A stretch of 8,982 bases of DNA. It comes from Dehalococcoidia bacterium. Lineage in GTDB: Bacteria > Chloroflexota > Dehalococcoidia > GIF9 > AB-539-J10. Both the position numbers and the translations under genes were made by a program. Positions 5,041-8,982 of the stretch are shown one piece after another. The stretch lies in NCBI GenBank assembly GCA_030626915.1, contig DAOUTC010000045.1, positions 1 through 8,982 on the forward strand, given 5' to 3'. The notes beneath the pieces were generated by a model. It made no database searches. It was not told the DNA's origin and saw nothing but the letters and a program-made list of their open reading frames with translations. Within the stretch, counting starts at the first letter, position 1. Each line of letters begins with the position of its first letter.

Positions 5041-6777
5041 ATGACTGAAGACAGCGAGGCTTTCTCGGCAATAGAGGCTATAACTGAGGTCATCTCCCAA
5101 TCAGAGAGTCTGGGGCAAATCCTCAAATTCAGCGTAGCCAAGCTCTTTCAGGCTCTCCCTGTAAGCTGTTGCTGGATACAATTAGTCGATGAGGCTGGCG
5201 GCAAGTTAACCTTAGCCGCCCAGCAAGGTTTCACCCCGGAAATGGCTCAAGAGATGTCCCAGCTCGAGCTGGGACATAGCCTTACCGGACTGGTTGCCCT
5301 CCATGGCGAAGCTATAACTACAGCGGATATAGCCGCCGACCCCAAATATACGCTGAAAACTCTTGTTAAAGCTGGATTGCATTCCTTTTGTGCCATCCCT
5401 ATATGCTCGGGAAAGAAAGTAGTCGGAGTTCTGGGCATTGCCTCCTCTGCCAAATCTGAATTTCGCTCTCAGGATATCAGCTTGTTAAACATTGTGGGGC
5501 GCCAGCTAGGTGCTGCCCTGGGGAGAGCCGGGCTTTATAAACAAGCCAGGGAGCGATTAGTGCTGCTTAACAAATTGGGCCGGATTACCTGCTCCAGCCT
5601 GGACATCCAGGAGGTATATGAGGGCTTTGCTGATGAGTTAAGGAGGCTCATGGATGTTGACTGGGCCACTATTGCTTTCATTGAGGGGGATAAACTGAGG
5701 TTGGTAGCCCTTTCCACCAGGATAGGCACGGCCTGGGAGAAGGGGGGGCTTTTATCCCTGAGTGGCACAGGCACTGAGTGGGTAGCTCAACATAAGCAAG
5801 CTCTGGTGGAGTCAGACCTGGCTCAGGAGAGAAAATTCTGGACTGGCGAACAGCATCTTAAACAAGGGGTAAGGTCGCTTGTTTACCTCCCCTTAATGAC
5901 CAAGGGCGAGGTTTTTGCTTGCCTGATTATTGCCAGCCGCCGCCCTAATGCTTATGGTCAAAGGGAGCTGGCTTTGCTGGAACAAGTTTCGACTCAAATA
6001 TCGAGTGCTGTTGATAATGCCCGTCTTTACCAACTGGAGAGGAAGCAGCGGCTTGAGCTAGAAGAGCAGGCTGAAATAAGGTCACAATTTATTACTTCTC
6101 TTACTCATGAGCTTCAGACACCCCTCACCTCTATGCTAGCTTCAGGAGGGCTCCTCGCTGAGCAAGTCCAGAAGGAGTATCCCTCCTCGGTGCTTAAATT
6201 AGCCCAAAATATCCTCCATGGCTGCCACAGCCTGGAAGCCAAGCTGGAGGAACTGTTTGATATGGCTAAAGGGGAGGTGGGCACTCTCACTCTCACTCTT
6301 GAGTCTCTTGACCCGCTGCCCTTGCTCCAAAATGTTGCCTCCCGATTCTCCCCGGTAATCCAGAGTAAAGGGCAGTCCTTTACCCCGGATTTCCCCTCTT
6401 CTCTGCCCTGGATAAAGGCGGATGGAGAGCGTCTGGAGCAGGTGCTGACTAATCTATTAAGTAATGCTACTAAGTTCACCCCAAAGGGTGGCAGCATTGT
6501 CCTGAGAGCCCGAAAAAGGGGCAGCGATTTGGTGATACAAATTCAGGATAATGGCATAGGCATCCCTGAGGAGAAGCAAAAGAGGCTCTTTGAGCCCTAT
6601 TATCGAGCCAAGTTGGGTAAAGGCGAACGCCGCGGCTTGGGTTTGGGCTTAACCCTGTGCAAACGGTTGGTGGAGCTACATAGAGGAAAGATATGGGTAG
6701 AAAGCGAAGAGGGAAAGGGCAGCACTTTTAGCTTCTCACTGCCCATAAGTAGTCAGGAGTCAGTAGCCAGTAATTAA
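5041..6777 (+). CDS. Soluble sensor histidine kinase with two GAF domains
   Basis: Two-component sensor kinase of 578 residues with no membrane segment or signal peptide, so a cytoplasmic sensor. Order: GAF 1 at about 10-163, GAF 2 at about 175-327, a short charged helical linker (ERKQRLELEEQAEIR, 333-347), HisKA with H-box 'SLTHELQTPLTS' and phospho-acceptor H356, then the ATPase domain with N-box 'NLLSNATKFT' (N475), G1 'DNGIGIPE' at 503-510, F-box 'LFEPYYR' at 516-522 and G2 'GLGLGL' at 532-537. All catalytic boxes are intact. The ligand is unknown; cysteines C43, C44, C117 and C122 in GAF 1 might be relevant but nothing identifies a cofactor. Likely partner is the response regulator at 7351. 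A perfect 24-bp palindrome (residues 72-79) and a CACTCT triplet repeat (6282-6299, encoding TLTLTL) lie within the gene. Confidence 0.93.
   Translation: MTEDSEAFSAIEAITEVISQSESLGQILKFSVAKLFQALPVSCCWIQLVDEAGGKLTLAAQQGFTPEMAQEMSQLELGHSLTGLVALHGEAITTADIAADPKYTLKTLVKAGLHSFCAIPICSGKKVVGVLGIASSAKSEFRSQDISLLNIVGRQLGAALGRAGLYKQARERLVLLNKLGRITCSSLDIQEVYEGFADELRRLMDVDWATIAFIEGDKLRLVALSTRIGTAWEKGGLLSLSGTGTEWVAQHKQALVESDLAQERKFWTGEQHLKQGVRSLVYLPLMTKGEVFACLIIASRRPNAYGQRELALLEQVSTQISSAVDNARLYQLERKQRLELEEQAEIRSQFITSLTHELQTPLTSMLASGGLLAEQVQKEYPSSVLKLAQNILHGCHSLEAKLEELFDMAKGEVGTLTLTLESLDPLPLLQNVASRFSPVIQSKGQSFTPDFPSSLPWIKADGERLEQVLTNLLSNATKFTPKGGSIVLRARKRGSDLVIQIQDNGIGIPEEKQKRLFEPYYRAKLGKGERRGLGLGLTLCKRLVELHRGKIWVESEEGKGSTFSFSLPISSQESVASN
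5254..5277. repeat. Perfect 24-bp palindrome in the kinase gene
   Basis: ATGTCCCAGCTC is followed immediately by its exact reverse complement, with no loop; the next bases out (g and a) do not pair. It encodes MSQLELGH in GAF 1. It could be a protein-binding site or recombination/replication relic, or pure chance. Confidence 0.85.
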
Positions 6778-6778
6778 A

Positions 6779-6899
6779 AAAGTAAAGAGCAAGAATCAAA
6801 ATGCAAAATATGATAAATTCTAAGCACGAAATCCTGAAGGAAAGCCAAATATCAAAAGTAAAAATGCAAAATGACAAAGCAAAAGGCAAGGAGCAAAAG
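6779..6899 (+). repeat. A-rich word repeat at the 5' end of the four-helix-bundle gene
   Basis: A run of related words (CAAAATGCAAAAT, AAAGAGCAAGAATCAAA, AAAATGCAAAATGACAAAGC) poor in T and C. It starts at the end of the kinase gene and covers the first ~30 codons of the next gene. GCAAAATATGATAAA at 6803-6817 recurs exactly at 8091-8105, and AAAGAGCAAGAATCAAA (6784-6800) recurs inverted with one mismatch at 7277-7293. Confidence 0.6.
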
Positions 6900-7247
6900 A
6901 TAGACATTAAAGAATGCAGTTACCTCTTTGCTCTCAAGATAATCAAATTGACAGAGTTATTGTCTTCTGACTTCGCTTCTAAGATTATTGCTGATCAGTT
7001 ACTGAGGAGCGCTACAAGTATTGGAGCAAACATCGTAGGGGCTCAAGCAGCAAGCTCCAGAAAGGATTTCACTAATTTCCTAAACTATGCTTTAAAGTCT
7101 GCCAATGAAACTAAATTTTGGTTGGGACTTTTGCGTGATTCAGGAAGGAAAGATAAAGGGTTGATAGATCCATTGTTGGAGGATACGAAACAATTGTCTA
7201 ATATCCTTGCCTCCAGTATTCTGACCCTTAAGAAAGCGCAAAGGTAA
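6801..7247 (+). CDS. Four-helix-bundle protein (23S rRNA intervening-sequence family)
   Basis: The body, from about residue 34, matches the four-helix-bundle / '23S rRNA-intervening sequence protein' family: 'YLFALKIIKLTELL' (41-54), 'QLLRSATSIGANIVGAQAAS' (66-85), 'DFTNFLNYALKSANETKFWL' (89-108), and a C-terminal helix 'LLEDTKQLSNILASSILTLK'. Members form small helical oligomers; the related Avd protein serves diversity-generating retroelements, but no reverse transcriptase or repeat pair of that kind is visible, so the function here is unknown. The first ~33 residues are encoded by the A-rich repeat and are probably not part of the native fold. The start is uncertain: ATG at 6801, 6810 or 6864; none has a clear Shine-Dalgarno, while AAGGAG (6888-6893) sits 6 nt before an ATA at 6900, right where the family domain begins. 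It lies 23 nt after the kinase and splits it from the regulator. Confidence 0.85.
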   Translation: MQNMINSKHEILKESQISKVKMQNDKAKGKEQKIDIKECSYLFALKIIKLTELLSSDFASKIIADQLLRSATSIGANIVGAQAASSRKDFTNFLNYALKSANETKFWLGLLRDSGRKDKGLIDPLLEDTKQLSNILASSILTLKKAQR

Positions 7248-7350
7248 AAAAGCAAAAATGCCAAGGAGGAGAAAACTTTGATTTTTGCTCTTTAAATCTT
7301 GAATTGAGTGGTAATTTTGACTTTTTATTTTTGATTTTTTCAATGCGAGG
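7248..7350. repeat. Intergenic A-rich then T-rich repeat before the response regulator
   Basis: The left part is A-rich in the forward sense (AAAAAAGCAAAAATG) and the right part is T-rich, i.e. inverted words (TTTGATTTTTGCTCTTT at 7277-7293, then TTTTGACTTTTTATTTTTGA). The first T-rich word is the inverted partner of 6784-6800 with 16 of 17 matches. AAGGAGGAG at 7263-7271 looks like a Shine-Dalgarno but no open frame follows it. No convincing promoter for the regulator was seen; the -35-like TTGACT at 7317-7322 has no -10 at the right distance. Confidence 0.55.
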
Positions 7351-8043
7351 ATGAAAGCTCTAGTCATCGAAGACGATGCCAATATCCTGGAAGCTATCTC
7401 GCTGATTTTCCAGTTGAGGTGGCCTGAAATGGAAGTAGCCTCCACCCCCTCGGGGAAGGAGGGCATAGCGATGGTGGAAACTGAGTCTCCTGACGTTGTT
7501 CTCCTGGATATAAATTTGCCTGACATCAGTGGTTTCCAGGTGCTCTCCGAAATACGCCGCTTCTCCGATGTCCCGGTGCTCGTCGCCACCGTAAGGGGGG
7601 AGGAAACCGATACGGTGAGGGGACTGGAGCTGGGGGCTGATGATTATATCGTCAAACCTTTTAGCCATCTTGAGCTCCTGGCTCGGGTCAAGGCAGTCCT
7701 GCGTCGCCATGGTGTTGTGGTTGCTGAAGGGGCTGAGCCATTCAGCAGTGGAGGCTTGCGTATTGACTTCGCCCAGAGGAAAGTGTCCCTTCACGATAAG
7801 GAAGTAAAGCTGACCCCTATTGAATATCAGCTTCTGTACCACCTGGCTAGAAGCGCCGACCAATTTGTATCCTCCTCTACACTTGTCTATAAGATATGGG
7901 GTGAGGATTACCCTGGAGCTGCCGAGAGCCTCAAGGTCCATATGAGGCATCTACGGGAGAAGCTTGAGGAAGACCCTGCTAACCCCAGGCTCATACTCAC
8001 CGAGCACGGCAAAGGATACCGCCTGGCGAAGGGCAGGGAGTAA
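7351..8043 (+). CDS. OmpR/PhoB-family response regulator
   Basis: DNA-binding response regulator of 230 residues, the usual family length. Receiver domain 1-118: acidic pair D8-D9, phospho-acceptor D53 in 'VVLLDINLPD', switch T80 in 'VLVATV', Y99, and K102 in 'VKPF'. A winged helix-turn-helix at about 133-228 has 'LTPIEYQLLYHLA' and the recognition region 'AESLKVHMRHLREKLE', ending with the wing 'TEHGKGYRL'. Its probable phosphodonor is the two-GAF kinase upstream, with the four-helix-bundle gene between them. GCGAGG abuts the ATG directly, too close to be a normal Shine-Dalgarno. Target genes are unknown; no direct-repeat binding site was recognised in the window. Confidence 0.95.
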   Translation: MKALVIEDDANILEAISLIFQLRWPEMEVASTPSGKEGIAMVETESPDVVLLDINLPDISGFQVLSEIRRFSDVPVLVATVRGEETDTVRGLELGADDYIVKPFSHLELLARVKAVLRRHGVVVAEGAEPFSSGGLRIDFAQRKVSLHDKEVKLTPIEYQLLYHLARSADQFVSSSTLVYKIWGEDYPGAAESLKVHMRHLREKLEEDPANPRLILTEHGKGYRLAKGRE

Positions 8044-8109
8044 CAAAGAGCAAAGGGCAAAAAGCAAAATGCAAAGATACAGAGCAAAAAGCAAAATATG
8101 ATAAACCCT
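8044..8109 (+). repeat. A-rich word repeat between regulator and hicB
   Basis: Words such as AAAGAGCAAAGGGCAAAAAGC and GCAAAATGCAAAGATAC, the same family as at 6779-6899, including the exact 15-mer GCAAAATATGATAAA (8091-8105; first copy 6803-6817). An ATG at 8098 inside it opens the hicB frame early but is almost certainly not the real start. Confidence 0.6.
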
Positions 8110-8131
8110 AAACAATATCCTTGCTTCGCTT

Positions 8132-8160
8132 TTGAGTTTGCAGCTATCCTTTGTTATACT
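8132..8160 (+). promoter_or_regulatory. Probable hicBA promoter, leaderless
   Basis: TTGAGT (8132-8137) and TATACT (8155-8160; five of six) are separated by exactly 17 bp. The predicted start of transcription is about 8167, 3 nt or less from the hicB ATG at 8170, which has no Shine-Dalgarno. HicB proteins often repress their own promoter, but no operator palindrome stands out here. Confidence 0.48.
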
Positions 8161-8169
8161 GTTGATGTT

Positions 8170-8409
8170 ATGGGAAAGTACATTTTGCCTATTGAAATTC
8201 AAGCTCTGGAAGAAGGTGGCTATCTGGCTAGGAGTGCAGCCCTCCCGGGCTTTCTGGTTCAGGCAGATACTGTGGAGGAGGTAGTTAGTCTGGCTCCCGG
8301 GGTGGCTCAAGCGTTGATTGAAGCCATGCAAGAGAAAGGTGTCCCGCTTCCTCAGACCCTGCAAGCAGTCGAACCACCTTTTCACGCCGACCTCCTTATC
8401 CCAGTATGA
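8170..8409 (+). CDS. hicB: HicB-family antitoxin
   Basis: Antitoxin of a type II toxin-antitoxin pair, expected to bind and neutralise the HicA RNase. The 79-residue product has the partial RNase H-like fold of HicB: 'YILPIEIQALEEGGYLARSAALPGF' pattern at 4-28, 'QADTVEEVV' at 31-39 and the helix 'VAQALIEAMQEKG' at 45-57. It ends 'HADLLIPV' without a C-terminal DNA-binding domain, so it belongs to the short HicB form. I start it at 8170 because family homology begins there and a promoter lies just upstream; the in-frame ATG at 8098 would add 24 residues from repeat sequence. Its TGA overlaps the hicA ATG (ATGA), so the antitoxin is made first and translation is coupled, the reverse of the classical hicA-hicB order. 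Confidence 0.87.
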   Translation: MGKYILPIEIQALEEGGYLARSAALPGFLVQADTVEEVVSLAPGVAQALIEAMQEKGVPLPQTLQAVEPPFHADLLIPV

Positions 8410-8615
8410 CCTATCGTGTATTGACCAAGAAACTCCGCAGGCTGGGCTGTGAGTTTGTTCGCCAAGCTCCAGGTTCTCACGAAATCTGGTGGAACCCTAA
8501 GAATAAATCCTTTACTACGCTCCCGCGTCATGGAGGCAAAGACATTCCCAAGGGCACATTGGCAGCTATCCTGCGTGACCTTGGCTTCACCAGAGAAGAC
8601 CTGAATACGGTGTAA
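8406..8615 (+). CDS. hicA: HicA-family toxin (mRNA interferase)
   Basis: Small dsRBD-like RNase that cleaves mRNA when free of HicB. The 69 residues show the family pattern: 'LTKKLRRLGCEFVRQAPGSHEIW' type N-terminal half with the catalytic histidine H25 in 'GSHEIWW', then 'LPRHGGKDIPKGTLAAILRDLG' type half at 39-60. Length is normal for HicA and both halves are intact, so the toxin is probably functional. It begins inside the hicB stop (ATGA overlap). No terminator is visible after it. Confidence 0.92.
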   Translation: MTYRVLTKKLRRLGCEFVRQAPGSHEIWWNPKNKSFTTLPRHGGKDIPKGTLAAILRDLGFTREDLNTV

Positions 8616-8967
8616 CGCCTTCGTTAAACTGAACAAGATTTTCTTCCTCACTGGCTAACCCCTCACCTACGATAGCTTCAGCACTGTCACTGCCAGGTCT
8701 TTCCATCTGCTCATTGCGAGCCGAAGGCGTGGCAATCCCATCTCCAATGTCATCCTGAGCGTAGCGAAGGATCTAACCCGTCAAGATTGCATAGCCTGTT
8801 CCAAGCCTGTTCAGAGATTGCTTTGGGGCTTTACCCCTCGGAATGACGATGGGGAGCTTAGAGTCTAGAAATTGAGGGGAATGAAGTTTTTTGGCATTTT
8901 AAACTGTATTTTTGACTTTCTATCTTTGAATTTTGATTTATCTGAAGGGATTGAGTGAGAGGATGCC
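8616..8967. other. Non-coding stretch with dispersed repeats
   Basis: 352 bases without a convincing gene. 8616-8710 is unremarkable; a 39-codon minus-strand frame there (8706 to 8587) overlaps hicA and is not supported. 8711-8855 holds a compound palindromic repeat. 8870-8942 is T-rich (e.g. TTTTTGACTTTCTATCTTTG), the inverted sense of the A-rich words found left of hicB. Confidence 0.6.
8711..8855. repeat. Compound palindromic intergenic repeat
   Basis: Three parts: TCATTGCGAGCC...GGCGTGGCAATCC (8711-8738, arms ATTGC/GCAAT), GTCATCCTGAGCGTAGCGAAGGATC (8749-8773, arms ATCCT/AGGAT), and GATTGCTTTGGGGCTTTACCCC followed by CGGAATGAC (8816-8847), with GCCTGTTC repeated at 8794-8801 and 8805-8812. 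The middle part shares 13 of 16 core bases with the element inside folC. The type resembles widely dispersed REP/MITE-like elements of uncultured bacteria. Confidence 0.65.
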
Positions 8968-8982
8968 ATGCTCAAAGTCAAG
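8968..8982 (+). CDS. Possible start of a further gene (runs off window)
   Basis: ATG at 8968 followed by CTC AAA GTC AAG (MLKVK) and preceded, 5 nt away, by GAGAGG (8957-8962). An out-of-frame ATG at 8963 is too close to that Shine-Dalgarno. Five codons are too few to identify a product. Confidence 0.35.

Noticed and set aside
6114..6497. Minus-strand frame opposite the kinase domain
   Set aside because: Complement of conserved HisKA/ATPase coding sequence; composition reflects the opposite strand.
6801..7247. Diversity-generating retroelement, suggested by the Avd-like four-helix-bundle protein
   Set aside because: No reverse transcriptase and no template/variable repeat pair in the window; most family members are not DGR components.
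7317..7345. Promoter directly upstream of the response regulator
   Set aside because: TTGACT is a fair -35 but the sequence 17 bp downstream (TCAATG) is not a -10 box.
7360..7950. Long minus-strand frame opposite the response regulator
   Set aside because: It is the complement of a full receiver plus winged-helix gene with all motifs; its translation matches nothing and has no ribosome site.
6779..8109. CRISPR-like array from the repeated A-rich words
   Set aside because: The words are degenerate, irregularly spaced, partly coding and lack uniform spacers; no cas genes.
8098..8169. Upstream ATG for hicB giving a 103-residue product
   Set aside because: The extra 24 residues come from an A-rich repeat copy and promoter sequence and lie outside the HicB domain.
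8587..8706. Minus-strand frame of 39 codons after and over the end of hicA
   Set aside because: No Shine-Dalgarno, no recognised family, overlaps hicA coding sequence and begins beside a repeat; protein-like appearance is weak.
8820..8847. GGGGCTTTACCCC as an intrinsic terminator for hicBA
   Set aside because: Stem of only four or five pairs, no following T-run, and it belongs to the dispersed repeat.

Overview
The window looks like a piece of a bacterial chromosome, most likely from an uncultured Chloroflexota (Dehalococcoidia-like) lineage. That placement is an inference. It rests on the DUF951 gene, the short SWIM zinc-finger protein, and a dispersed palindromic repeat of the 'CTGAGCGTAGCGAAGG' type, combined with A/T-rich intergenic word repeats that I associate with such genomes. 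Coding density is high, and no tRNA, rRNA, CRISPR array, transposase or phage gene is visible.

Left half, minus strand (3174 to 1): pyrF (orotidine 5'-phosphate decarboxylase), a DUF951 protein and dinB (DNA polymerase IV) are packed with gaps of 2 and 4 nt and look like one operon. ilvE (branched-chain aminotransferase) follows after a 62-nt gap that holds its own good -10 box and Shine-Dalgarno; its 3' end leaves the window. Divergent from pyrF, folC (folate/folylpolyglutamate synthase) runs on the plus strand and carries an in-frame copy of the palindromic repeat. A small SWIM zinc-finger gene converges on folC and overlaps its end by 28 bp. Upstream of it, on the same strand, lies a protein-like frame of 55 codons with no normal start codon (ATA where ATG would be expected).

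Right half, plus strand: a soluble two-GAF histidine kinase (5041-6777) and an OmpR-type response regulator (7351-8043) form a probable two-component pair, with a four-helix-bundle ('23S rRNA intervening sequence') protein gene placed between them. A hicB-hicA toxin-antitoxin pair follows, then about 350 bp of non-coding repeat sequence, and finally what may be the first five codons of another gene.

Recurrent themes: (1) several operon-head genes (histidine kinase, hicB, pyrF, perhaps folC) lack a Shine-Dalgarno and have promoter-like boxes so close to the start codon that leaderless or nearly leaderless mRNAs are suggested; (2) the two accessory modules (four-helix-bundle gene and hicBA) are each bracketed by A-rich words on the left and their inverted T-rich counterparts on the right; (3) a perfect 24-bp palindrome lies inside the kinase gene. 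I see no clearly new multi-gene system. The best leads are the orphan 55-codon frame, the repeat-bracketed modules and the in-gene palindromes.
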